Below are positions 23,466-34,029 of a stretch of 64,000 nucleotides of DNA, piece after piece. Position numbers and translations under genes: made by a program. This stretch comes from Ryuthela nishihirai. Taxonomy: Eukaryota > Arthropoda > Arachnida > Araneae > Heptathelidae. The stretch spans positions 65,552,446 through 65,616,445 of the forward strand of contig JAWZYU010000013.1 in assembly GCA_038380435.1 (NCBI GenBank), written 5' to 3'. Positions within the stretch are counted from its first letter, which is position 1; each line of letters opens with the position of its first letter. The notes beneath the pieces are model-generated. The model did not search any database, was not told the DNA's origin, and was given only the letters and a program-made list of their open reading frames with translations.

Positions 23466-23547
23466 CCTTTAAATCCGTATTTTAAAAGTCATAAATCTTT
23501 GAAGTTAGATACTATTTGACATAACTTGATAATTCTCTAATATTTTG

Positions 23548-23923
23548 CCCGGGGCGGGGGTGATTCAGTCGGTAGCGCGCCAGGCTCGTAATCTGTAGTT
23601 CCCAGGTTCGAGTCCCAGCTGGGTCAGCGTTGAGATTTATCCCCGCAAAATTCCCCGCCCTGCTCACGGTCAGTAGGGTGATACCGATGGCCTTAGACAA
23701 GGCCACCGTCCATCGGATGGGACGCTAAGCTGTGTTCGGGAGAGCCATACCCTGTACATGCTAAAGAACATGTTGAATGGTTTTGACGGGAGGCTACCAT
23801 CTATCTCCCAACAGCTGTTCCAGTGGGTCCCCAACCTTCTCTGAGCCTTCGGGGTCCTTGTGGCCTGGCCATTTAGCCCATATTGTTCAAAAAAAGTGCC
23901 GCTCAGAGGTAATACAATCCAAA
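23548..23923 (+). mobile_element. SINE-A, full length with 13-bp TSD
   Basis: CTCTAATATTTTG flanks the element exactly (23535-23547 and 23924-23936). The A box is mutated (TGATTCAGTCGG); the B box GGTTCGAGTCC is intact. Inserted in the 3' part of the LTR retrotransposon. Confidence 0.92.
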
Positions 23924-24119
23924 CTCTAATATTTTGGTAACAGGGTGCTGTGGTAACGGCAGCTGATCTCGCCATGGCCCGTCGGTGGTACGGGCGATAT
24001 AGCATCGGTTCACCGCTACTGTCGAAGTCTTTGCCCGGCCCAAGATATCTCGTTGGCTTAGGGAGTATAAATGCGTCGCTGACTGCTGTGTGGTGTGGGT
24101 AGAAGATGGAGGGTGGGCA

Positions 24120-24165
24120 CTGGCCACCCAGAAATGCACTCTACTGTGCATTTTTGGGTGGCCAG
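24120..24165. repeat. 20-bp hairpin, 19 of 20 paired
   Basis: CTGGCCACCCAGAAATGCAC, a 6-base loop, then its near-perfect reverse complement. Lies in the 3' part of the LTR element. Role unknown. Confidence 0.7.
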
Positions 24166-24289
24166 CGGGTCATAATCCCAGTCCTAGTGGGTGGGTTCTT
24201 TAGATAGCCCAATACTTTCGCCATCCTTATGTGTGAACAAATTCCTACTTTCGTGTTGGTAGCAATTCTCAATGGCTCTATCTCTTAGT

Positions 24290-25968
24290 GCGTTAAAACT
24301 TCCTATCTTCATCTTGCCTAAAAATTCCCATTACTGTTTTGAGTGTGATAACTCTTGGTCCTCCGCGCCGTTTACTTGGCTTTTCCATTTCTGTGTCTCC
24401 AGCGTGAATCTTAAAGTGATCACTTGCTCTGTTCCAACTAAAATCCTTTTGACCTCCGAATGTATCTAAATTCTTACTCTGTACTTCCATAGGAGCATCT
24501 AATTTCGGACCGGGTATCTCACGACTCTCATTACCACTTTCTAATTCCCAGTCCCTATTCTCTGATGAGGGCAAACTCTCCTCCTGTTCTTCGGGCGTTT
24601 CAAAACTCTTACTAATCTCGTTAGATGGGACAAACTCCTCCATCTCCAAGTGGGTTTCCAAACTCTCATTGACATGTTGTACTCCCAATCACTCTTCTCT
24701 GATGAGGACAAATTCTCCTCGTGTTCATCGGGCATTTCAAAACCCTTACTGCTACTGTTTTGTACCTCATCAGTCTCACTACTGCTGGGCATCTCAAACT
24801 GTTCGCTCATTACATTTACTTGAACAATTTTTCCTTTACTCGGTGCCTCAAAATTCTCAGTTTCTGCATCTTCAAATTCTCCCTACCTGGTGCTCTTCTA
24901 TCCGCCTGCTATTCCTCTCCAGTGAGTCAGAAGCCTCCTCGCTAGCTGTGGGAAGCTCAGGGGGGCGTCCTTCACCCTGTGGCTGGTGCCGAATGGGAGT
25001 TCGATTCCCATGTGCGCTTAAATTTTCATTAGTAGGATGGGTTTCGATGCTATGACTATCTCTGTGATGGTTAACTTCATCTCCGTTTGGTATGGGTACC
25101 GCAAACTGCACTTCACCTTCGCTGGCTACTCCATGTGGGTTCGATTCTCCTGATACTCTTCCTGTCCCTCTTGTGTACTGCCCTTTGATTTCCTCGACTG
25201 TTCCTTTGCTAATATTTCAAAAATGACGTCCTGAAGTCCGTTAATGTCGAACAGGACTTCTACCGATTTAATGAGTTTCACGCCAGCTTCGAGGCCCAAT
25301 GGTGTAAACTTTAGTCACCATTCTCATGACATCGACCTTCATCCCTTTCCTCTAACAGATGGGTGGAGAGCCCAGTTCCGCTTCTAAGGTCTGATACAAG
25401 AGGTCTACACAATGGGGTTCACCAGGGGTGCCTTCTGCTGAATTGTCTTGCTCGGTATGTCCTGGGACTGGGGAGAAAAATGCAGGCTAGGGTGGGTGCT
25501 GCTGCGTTTGGCTCTCAGGGTCATCATACCAATTCTCTTCGATGGGGCAGTCACGAGCCAAATGTCCATACTCTCCACACTCCCAACAACTCTTCGTGTG
25601 CCGTCTGGTTCTTCACTTGGGTGGATTTTGACGATTCTTGTGTTGGGGGTGTGCGCCAGGACTGAGCATGGCAAACTGTGAAATGGTAAACTGTGGACTT
25701 CCCTACTGAACTAATATTCCGTGCGCTTTTCCGTGTTCCCATCCAGTGTGTTTCGGGGGTCCTTGTGGTGGGGGTAGGGGCTAGAGTTGATCGCTACGGG
25801 GTAGATAGGTACACTGTGGACTTCCCTAGTCTCAAACCAATCCTTTTTGCGCTGTTCCATGTTCCTATCCAGTGTGTTTCGGGGGTTCCCGTGGTGGGGG
25901 TATGCGCCAGAGTTGATCGTGACGTGGTAAATAGGTACAAGGGCCATGCTAAAATTTCCCAAAGCCAA
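24290..25968 (-). pseudogene. LTR retrotransposon gag-like ORF, frameshifted
   Basis: Open pieces at 25968-25711, 25674-25405, 25111-24872, 24810-24541 and 24688-24293. A retroviral-type zinc knuckle CWECGEYGHLARDC (CX2CX4HX4C) lies at 25548-25589 in a frame with neighbours on both sides. The region upstream of the knuckle carries a tandem peptide repeat (YPHHGNPRNTLD, YPHHKDPRNTLD). The region downstream has an acidic repeat (FEMPDEHEENLSSSEKSDWE, FETPEEQEESLPSSENRDWE). In the family the knuckle packages the element RNA. Frame breaks show decay. Confidence 0.6.
25620..25945 (-). repeat. ~120-bp in-frame tandem repeat in gag
   Basis: About 2.5 units. CCAGTGTGTTTCGGGGG recurs near 25743 and 25869, and TGTGGACTTCCCTA near 25691 and 25816. 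The period is close to 120 bp (40 codons), so the peptide frame is kept. Confidence 0.75.
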
Positions 25969-26817
25969 TGCTAACCGATAAGCAACTTAATATGATAATA
26001 TAGTATTTCCAATCTCTTATAAAAAAACAACTACATACTTCTTATGCACTACACTGTGTTTCACAAAACCTTTATAAAACAAACTATTCAGTATTCTCCA
26101 CAAATCTCTCTAGAAACTGTTTTCATCAATACCTTAATCCTTATTTCAATACAATCAATTTAAATCACAGTGTCATTACAATTCCTCTTATCTCACTAAT
26201 AAATTTTAAACATGTAGTACACATATAATATTCAATAACACATGAATCAGCTTATCTGCAATATTTATCAAAGAAAAACGTAACGTGGTGCATCCTAATT
26301 ACATCGGTTAGTGTTTCCACTCACTTGTCCCACCATTCCCCGAGTACTGAGCGTTGTAGTGGTGTATGAGTTTTTGGAATCCTCCAAAAGTGCAGGGAGA
26401 TGTGTCACAGAAATGCCATAACATAAAACAATCACTCCTAGCTAGAATAAAATTGAAATGCAGCAGTCCCTAGTTGACTTATTAAATCTCCTCATACATG
26501 CTACTCCTGGGCCTAATCTAATCTTACAACCTAGCATGGAAAGCACAATTTCACAAAAATATATCAAAAAGTATTGCTTTAACAGATGTCCCGGCAAATC
26601 CTAACTCAAACATAATATACAATCCTCGCTAATAAAAAAGCTATATATATATATATAGCTATATATATATATACTATTTTGCTTTTCACTTCTATCTGCC
26701 TTGCCTCCACATCACTACTTGTTAAAATATAGGCACAAAATGTTTCAAACATCTAATCTTTTTTTTCCAATTTTTATGCGCAATAACCCACAGGTTCGAA
26801 AAAATCCTGGTGACGGG

Positions 26818-27199
26818 TTGGGTTGTTTTACCTCTGAGCGGCACTTTTTTGCACACCATGGGCTAAATGGCCAGGTCACATGGACCCCGAAGGCTCAGAG
26901 AAGGTTGGGGGAGGGGACCCACTGGAACAGCTGTTGGGAGACAGATGGTAGTCTCCCGTCAAGGCCATCCAGCGTGTTCTTTAACGTGCACAGGGTATGG
27001 CTCTCCCGCACACGGGCCACGGCTTAACGTCCCATCCGACGGACGACGGCCTTTCCAAGCCCATCGGTGTCCTCTACTGACCGTGGGAAGGGCGGGGAAT
27101 TTTGCGGAGATAAATCTCAACACTGACCCAGCTGGGACTCGAACCTGGGAACTACAGATTACGAGCCTGGCGCGCTACCGACTAAGCCACCCCCGCCCC
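26818..27199 (-). mobile_element. SINE-A, full length with 12-bp TSD
   Basis: CCTGGTGACGGG lies on both sides (26806-26817 and 27200-27211). Inverted: tail GTTGGGTTG at left, tRNA head at right with B box GGGACTCGAACC. The target is the sequence just inside the LTR, so the SINE interrupts the presumed primer-binding region. Confidence 0.93.
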
Positions 27200-27219
27200 C
27201 CTGGTGACGGGAACCAATT

Positions 27220-28212
27220 TGTGGTGACCACCCCTGAGTAGTTAGGGCAACGCACGCACTTAGGCCGTGATTTGTTTACTTGTTGCCAAGTCTAAGGCAG
27301 TTTCCGAACCCAACATTAAGAATACAGACATTACCATAATGAAAACTGAGATAATTTGTAATTAACAAATAAAACACAACATTTATTAACAAATTACTAT
27401 TTTCTTTTCGACATTTTACATACATAACTATTCCCACTTTTGGGACAATTTTCAAACAAACCGTCCATTTCAATCAAGGGTAACCTTAGTAATGGTAGAG
27501 GCTAAAATGTTTATCACAGTTCATGAAAAAATGCGAGCCACTCGCTCGAAAAGGTGAACAGTCTTTAACAGTATATGGTCCCAGTTCAACGTGACAGCAG
27601 TTCACAGAAACATATTCGTGTGGAAAAGCGAAACCAGATCTTAGTAAGAATGTTCCCCCTACCTCATCAAGTCATAAATCCCTAGGGAAGACACCACTGG
27701 GCCGTCCCCCTCTAGTCACTGGGAGCGCGGGCTGCTTAGCGTTCCCTCCGAACATTCATTGCGAACATTCATTGCACACACTTCGCAAATCTGCTCAGTT
27801 CACTGGAGAGGATCATTGCTGTCGACCACACAGCCCAGACGAGAAGAAGAGACTGTTCGTTTTTGAAATTTCTCCGTTGTTCCTTTTCGCTGGTCCCCCT
27901 TGTGGAGGTCACCTCGCTGACCCAGCGTGGAAGATGCCCATTGGTTCGGCTAGCCGAGGTGCGATATATGCACCCATATGGTGTTTTCATGTTGTTTGCG
28001 CCGAGTCATGTAGCCTCAGTTCTGATACCTGAGGGGACCAACAGATCCGTCGTGAATGTTCTATGCCAGTGGCGAAGGCTTTCCTCAGCGGAAAAATGTC
28101 ACAATATGGAGGTCGGTCGAGAATGTCATTATTAAAATGGAAAGGCGATGGCGGCTGACAGTCCTCCCTTCATAAAGTCATGTCCACGTGATAAAATTAC
28201 GTGGGCATGACA
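27220..28212 (-). mobile_element. Candidate 5' LTR of the minus-strand retrotransposon
   Basis: On the minus strand it begins TGTCATGCCCACG and ends CACCACA (TG...CA), and is followed by a TGG-containing junction. It has no coding potential. A second copy to prove it is an LTR was not found in the window, so the boundaries are inferred. Confidence 0.45.
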
Positions 28213-28388
28213 CTTAGTGCATTTCCTGCTAGATGGAATGGCATGGATGGCCTAATTCTTTGATCACCAAGGAGCCCATATTTGCTACCCACGTTTTCTT
28301 TTCTTTGTGGAGCTTTCTAAACAATTTATGTTTAGATGGACAGAATTCGAGACCTGAATCATTTGAAGCCAGAACGCGAGAGGCAACT

Positions 28389-28618
28389 GGAAAGGTCGCC
28401 CTCCATTGGATGAGACGTTAAGCCACTGCTCCATGTGTGGGAGAGCCATACCCTCTGCACGTTAAAGGACATACTGGATGGCCTTCATGGGAGACTGTCA
28501 TCTGTCTCCCAGCAGCTGTTCCAGTGGGTCCCCTCCCCCAAACTTTTCTGAACTTTCGGAGTCCTTGTGACGTACCATTTAGCCCTTTGTGTGCGAAATA
28601 GTGCCACTCAGAGGACTC
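28389..28618 (+). mobile_element. SINE-A body, 5' truncated and diverged
   Basis: Matches the SINE-A body from GGAAAGGTCGCC to GTGCCACTCAGAGG, with many changes; the tRNA head is absent. An old copy. Confidence 0.8.
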
Positions 28619-28961
28619 AGTGATCATGAGCTAATTCTTCATTCCTAAAATTAAAAATAACAAGGACCAAATCTGTTAGGCCAAAAGCTGTTTATGCATC
28701 CAAACTATTTGTTTGTACTATGTAATGATTTTAATAAATTCCCAGTTCGAGTTCAACACCCATTTTTGAAAAGGCAGTAAATAATATTAATAATGTACTG
28801 AAATAGCATCCCTTCAACTGCAAAAAATATCTGCTTTATTCAGCAGTATTTGTAGAAATAATTTACAAACTCGATCATTAGGTTCAGTTAGTGGTTGACA
28901 AACATATTCAAACCCAAAATAGATGCAGTATAGGCGAAAGGATATAAAAAAATAAATATAT

Positions 28962-29469
28962 TGTTACGACAGATGAACGAGCTGCAGTGACTTCATGACA
29001 AAACGTGACATAAACGCTCGCATTTGCTTATGCTTGAGGATTATACAACAAACGAATTTGAATGTAGAACCGACCTAAAAAAAAGAATAATAGAATTTCA
29101 GTGTGTTAAAGTTGTGGAGATAAGAAAGCAGGTTCGGATAGTCTTGATATGTAAAAACAAGAAGTATCTTTATTTGTGTGTGCGCGGGTGGTTATTTTGT
29201 GCTGCTAATAAGATAAACTTAGTGATCTCACAAAAGACGAAGGATTGTTTATGTCTGAAGTGAAGGTATCCAAGAGATATGACAAAGTGAAGAGGTATTG
29301 GTTTAGTAGGACAGAGCTGGTCTTGTATGCTCTGTAGAAAAAAGGGGTATTGACTTATGTATGATAGTAGTTAGTTTGTTTATTTCATCAGTAATTTGTA
29401 TTGTAATTTGTTTGAAAATATACTTATTGATACTCACGCTCAGTGCCTATTCATTAAAAATTTGCAACA
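28962..29469 (+). mobile_element. Candidate solo LTR
   Basis: Begins TGTTACGACAG and ends TTTGCAACA, with ATAT on both sides. It contains poly-A-signal-like and T-rich sequence near its 3' end. The 79-codon ORF inside (29024-29263) has no recognisable motif. Only one copy is seen, so the call rests on the ends alone. Confidence 0.3.
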
Positions 29470-29689
29470 ATATCTTGAACCTCAGTCTGTCGCGTTGGGT
29501 CTTCAGTTTCTTTTAAACGACGCTAGGTAGGACCCATTCCTTCTCAGTACCTTTCAGCCCACTCCTTTGCTATGCCCTGGTGCAATTTCGCTTCGATCCA
29601 CGCATTAGCCATTAGTTAATCCACGCGACAAATAATTACCATTGTATTTCTCTAACCATCTGCTAGCTTGAATCTTCACTGGTAGCGAA

Positions 29690-30960
29690 TGTTAAAGGCC
29701 GAAAATAAAATCCTCAATAGGCCATCTAATGGTGGGAGTTGTAAAATAGCAAAGCTTTAAGCGAATATTGCAAACGATCTATTAATGCTAGAATTTTGAA
29801 ATTTTGATGGTAGGATTTGATGATCAAGAGGATTATGCAGACAGCAACGATTTTCCCTTTTTCCACCAGGAGGGGTGGGCGCAATGAAATCTTTTACGGG
29901 ATCCAATATGCTTGATAATAGTTTATGTAACCTAATCCCTCTCTCCCAGGGGGGACGGGAAAGCAACCCTTGCAGTATCTAGATCCATGATGAGAGAAAG
30001 CTGTATGCCAAATTCAATGACCATGGTTCTTACCCTTTAGGAAAAATTCCTTTCCCTGTTTCATGTAAGGGGATTTTTTTAGGGAGAAGGCTGGTGGGTG
30101 CTAAAATAAATTGTTTAAAGCAAGGAATCTCTATACCAAATTTGATGACCCTATCTTTTATCATTTAGGAGATATTCCCGGGTATTTGCAGTGTTTGTGC
30201 TTCCGGCAAGGGGCAGGACTTTTTTGAGAAGATCAAAGAGAGATGGGAGGGCAAATTGCTATCTTTCTTTAATCTGTTAGGACAAATCGTATGCCGAATT
30301 TTATAATCATAGTTATTACAGTTTCAGAGAAATCCCTCCCAATTTTTTCTAGAGAAAAATTCAAAAAAACTTTCAGGGCGCCATTTCTTGAGAGGGGAGG
30401 GGGGAATAAATATTGAGGGTCAAACCCGTTCGTTAATTTAAACTCTGTTTGAGGAACTATATTGAATTTGCTGACTCAAGTTCTTACCATTTAGAAGCAG
30501 TTCGTACTCATTTTGGGGGGAGGGGAGGAAAATTTTAAAAGTCTTAACCCTTACATTGCTGAAGTTATGATTAGAGGAAGCTGCATACTGAATTTGGCAG
30601 TTATAGCTCTTACTATTTAAAAACAATTCCTACCAATTTGTCAAAGGTGAGGGATAACTTTTTCGGGGGAAGAAACATTTTGGATGTCCTACTCGGAATT
30701 TATTTATCCAAGTTATGATTAGAGGAAACTATCCTAAGTTTGGAGGTTCTAACTCTTACCGTTTAGAAGCAGTTCTTAACACTATTTAAAGAGGTGAGAG
30801 TACTTTTTGTGGAGGGAGAGAAAACGTGATCCAAACCTTTACGTTGCATTACGTTACGACTAGAAGAAGCAGTATATGAGTTGTTAGAAACAATTTCTAC
30901 CACTTTTTAAATGGGGTCTTTTTTGGGGGCAGTGAGGAAAATTGGGGGGACGGTCCTTAA
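29690..30960 (+). repeat. Very degenerate ~150-180-bp tandem array
   Basis: Units share GAGGAAGCTGCATACTGAAT, then CTCTTACYRTTTAG, then AATTCCTACC and a purine-rich GGGGAGGGG stretch. Recognisable at about 29985, 30115, 30285, 30450, 30570, 30715 and 30850. The left edge (29740-29830) resembles an R280 unit. No gene. Confidence 0.65.
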
Positions 30961-31181
30961 AAGAGAAAAAATGAAAAACAGTCAGGTAGATCTTTTCAGA
31001 GATATAGCATTGTTTTCTGGTATTCAGAAATACTTTGATGTCATTCGCAAGACTGAAATATCGGTTATTGAAAGAAAAAAGAAAGCAGGATTATGATTTA
31101 AGGCCTAAGTAGATTAATATGCACATAAATAAGCATATGTTTTAAATTAGTAAAAAAAAAACGAAATACATAGGTAGAATA

Positions 31182-31411
31182 TTAATTTAATATTAAGAAA
31201 CATATCAAGGGGTCTATGAGGCCCTGTGCGACTACCCATATTACAAAACAGAGCACAACCAATGAGGGATTAATAATAGTCTCTTCAATTAAAGGAAATG
31301 TTGCAATTATGTAGTACTCGTGCAAAACATTAATGTACAGGTGCAGCGCTATCGCACATGCAATCAGTGCGATCACACCGGGCGGTAAATTTGCAGACAA
31401 GCTGACCATAC
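31182..31411 (-). CDS. Orphan membrane-protein-like terminal exon
   Basis: An open frame to TAA with an upstream acceptor ATTATTACAG just before the codon for MVSLSANLPPG. It predicts two long hydrophobic segments, about VIALIACAIALHLYINVL and INPSLVVLCFVIWVV, the second ending LIDPLICFLILN. The layout recalls TM6-TM7 of a rhodopsin-like receptor, with DPLICF where NPxxY usually sits, but the CWxP motif of TM6 is absent. I found no matching upstream exons, so it may be a lone exon, a pseudogene or an unrelated membrane protein. Confidence 0.3.
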
Positions 31412-31439
31412 CTGTAATAATGCTCACTCGAGGAAGCAT

Positions 31440-31944
31440 GACCTATTTTTCAGCAAATGATTTTCAATTGCTTTTAAAAATGACATTAAATTAAGCAAAA
31501 TTAATTTAATAGCAAAGATCATATTAGAGAAAGCGGCGGCAGAGTCCAAGCCCTCCTAATGGCAGATATCCAAGTTCGCTCCAGGAGGCAAAATATCTAG
31601 TGCCAGCCCTGTTAACATGTAATGTGACTTTCAGCGAGACTTCAGGGTAGGTGTAACATGGCAGTCACTGTTCTTAGAGGTTACAGTAGCCACAGAATAA
31701 CTAACAAACGACTCAACATTACTGCTTGCAGCGCCACCTTGGCATCCCTAAATTCTCATTTTCCAACTAACTTTCAAATTGTGTGAACATCTTGCATTGC
31801 AGTTTGTATTATTTGCTTTTTTGTCTTTTACGAAACATATGAAACCAAAATTTTTTAAAATTAGATTAGAATATTATAACCTAAACATTTTTGTTGGCGT
31901 TTTTAAAAAATAATTACCTGCATAGTTTAAAACACAGTAATGCA
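31440..31944. other. Spacer; possible hAT end
   Basis: CTAGTGCCAGCCCTG near 31600 looks like an inverted hAT-type end (CAGGGCTGGCACTAG), but I found no partner end. Nothing else recognised. Confidence 0.3.
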
Positions 31945-32479
31945 CAGTGGTGAATGTAGACGGGTATGATCTGGTACGCCGTACTGGCAAGAAATTATTT
32001 GCTGGTATGGAGTACCGGTAAGACATCTTTCAGTAATATGCAATTATAACGATTTCTTTTATAGCTTAATGTTTTTTCAACTGAGCAGTTGATTTGATCT
32101 TTGATATTTCAACCCTTTTACTTTTAATATTTATATTTGAAGATTAAATTAAAGATATTTCACCTCTGTTGGATTTTTTACTTTGTTTCCTCTCTCCATC
32201 GCCCATCATATTGGAAGCTTGGGATGGATTTTTGTTTTTTCATTAAGACCGAAATCGGTGAATGCAACGGAGTCGTCAAGTATTCAGGTGCAATAATATT
32301 TATTTCACATTAAAAATCCCTAAATCATTCGCTATTTGTGGAAAACAAAGACAGAAATAGAAAACATTGCGACATGGTACTTTCGTCACCATACACTTCA
32401 TTTTATTACTCCTGTAAGACGACTTCGTCTGTAAATGGTAGATAGGTAATCACTAGAAAGAGAGCTATGAACCAATCCC

Positions 32480-33115
32480 CTGTGATGATGCATAGAACGG
32501 GCCAGGCCTAGCACCTAATGTCCGATCCCGCCTTCTCGTGGTGCAGACTGTTAGTACCTTTCAAAAGAGATACTCTCATGTGGAAGTGAACGGAAGGGGA
32601 GGGCTGCCAGATTAGTGTGGCCTACTGATCTGGACAACTCTGGCTACTTTCTTTTTTTATCTACCCTGCTGAGGAGTGGTCAACCACACAGGGTCCTGGT
32701 GCTACCATATAAACCCACTAGACTGGACTAAATTATGGCTCTGAGCTTAATTATGGATCTTGAATTTGCTGCACTGGTGGGCTTCTGTGGAGGGAAAATC
32801 TTCCGCTGTGCTTTCTGTTTGTTTGTGGGTTGACAGCCCCAAGTGAATAGATTCACAGGATATGTTTATCAGCTGGTGGATAATCCTGAACAGAGGTCAC
32901 CACAGGCTCCTGAACTCTTTGCTTCTACCGGCATCATCAAATTCTACATTGGGGGAAGTCTTCCAGGGTAGATGGCTTAAGCCTTTAATAGTTGGGGAAC
33001 GGGTCTTTGTCCCATGCCTGCGATTAGGGGACTGTTTGATATTGTCTGCATTCCCTCTCTCAATAAACACAGTTTCTTTAAACATCCCACTACCATTTTC
33101 TCTCCATAGGTAGTT
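32480..33115 (+). other. 5' region of the RTE-like LINE
   Basis: Precedes the endonuclease with no long frame. The boundary TTTTCTCTCCATAGGTAGTTGG resembles the same position in the minus-strand sister (near 19240). Probably a 5' leader with a decayed short upstream frame. Confidence 0.4.
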
Positions 33116-33120
33116 GGAAT

Positions 33121-34029
33121 GTGAGGACTCTGCACAGAGCTTTTTCTCTTGATGTCCTCACACAAGAATTTCACCATTATAATCTAGATATTCTTGGCTT
33201 GCAAGAGACCAGATGGACAGATAAAGGTCAGATTTTTAAAAATAATCTTAAATTTCTCTTTTCAGGGAGGGACGACAATAAGCATCACCAAGGCGAGGGT
33301 CTGCTTCTCAGCAGACACGCTAGTGATGCTCTTCTAGGATATGACTGCATTAATAAAAGGTTTCTTACAGCAAAATTTCAGACAAGCGTTAAAGACTTTA
33401 ATGTTATATGCTGTTATGCCAGCACTGAGGATGCCGATGAGGATGAGAATGATAGGTTTTATGGACAACTTCAGGATATTTTGAATTCTGTCAAGAAGGG
33501 AGATATTACCCTTGTTCTTGGTGACTTCAATGCCAAAGTTGGTACTGACTCTGACCTTTGGGGAGGAGTAATAGACCTTTTTGGTATTGGTAGCTGCAAT
33601 GGGCAACGTCTCCTACAGGTAAGTAAACTCAATGAATTCAGAATAACTAACACTTATTACAAACACCGCGACATACATAAGTACACACGGGTTTCACCTG
33701 ATAGGCTGCATAAGAATATGATTGATTATACATTAATTAACAACAAATGGGCTAGTTCTGTTAGGAATACCGGGTCATATAGGGGAGCTGAAATTGAATC
33801 AGACCATTACCTTGTTAAAAGTGTCTTGCAACTTAAACTTAAAAAGTGTTGTGATAAAGATAAAAAACTTACCTTTAATACTGAAGCTCTGAAAGACCCA
33901 GTTATAGCTAAAGCTTACCATGATAGGTTACTTAGTCATTATGACAGTCATGGTTTGCTTACTACTGAAGTTGAGGAAGATTGGGACCGTTTTAAACAGG
34001 CTTTTCTTAAAACGAACAGCATCCGTTAG
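33121..34029 (+). pseudogene. RTE-like LINE endonuclease domain, long open part
   Basis: 302 codons open. APE-type endonuclease: LQETRW (catalytic Glu, codon at 33205-33207), LLLSRHASDALLGYDCIN, NVICCYASTEDADE, GDFNAKVGTDSDLWGG (Asp and Asn), MIDYTLINNKW, and ESDHYLV near residue 225. All the main motifs are intact. After NSIR the frame breaks near 34027. Similarity to p97-BCNT/CFDP2-type endonucleases, which derive from RTE/BovB LINEs, is from memory. Confidence 0.85.

Larger units (their letters stand above)
23937..27219 (-). mobile_element. Ty3-like LTR retrotransposon internal region, decayed
   Basis: Minus-strand internal DNA following the LTR at 27220-28212. It begins TTGGTTCCCGTCACC, starting near a TGG as primer-binding sites do. 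Gag-like coding follows in pieces (25968-24290) with one CCHC knuckle. I could not find protease, RT or integrase motifs, nor a second LTR, so the element looks truncated at its 3' side. Between about 25990 and 26810 it is AT-rich, with no sense read and an (AT)n stretch at 26643-26672. Confidence 0.5.

Noticed and set aside
29024..29263. 79-codon ORF as a gene
   Set aside because: No motif and no splice or homology support; it lies inside the candidate solo LTR.
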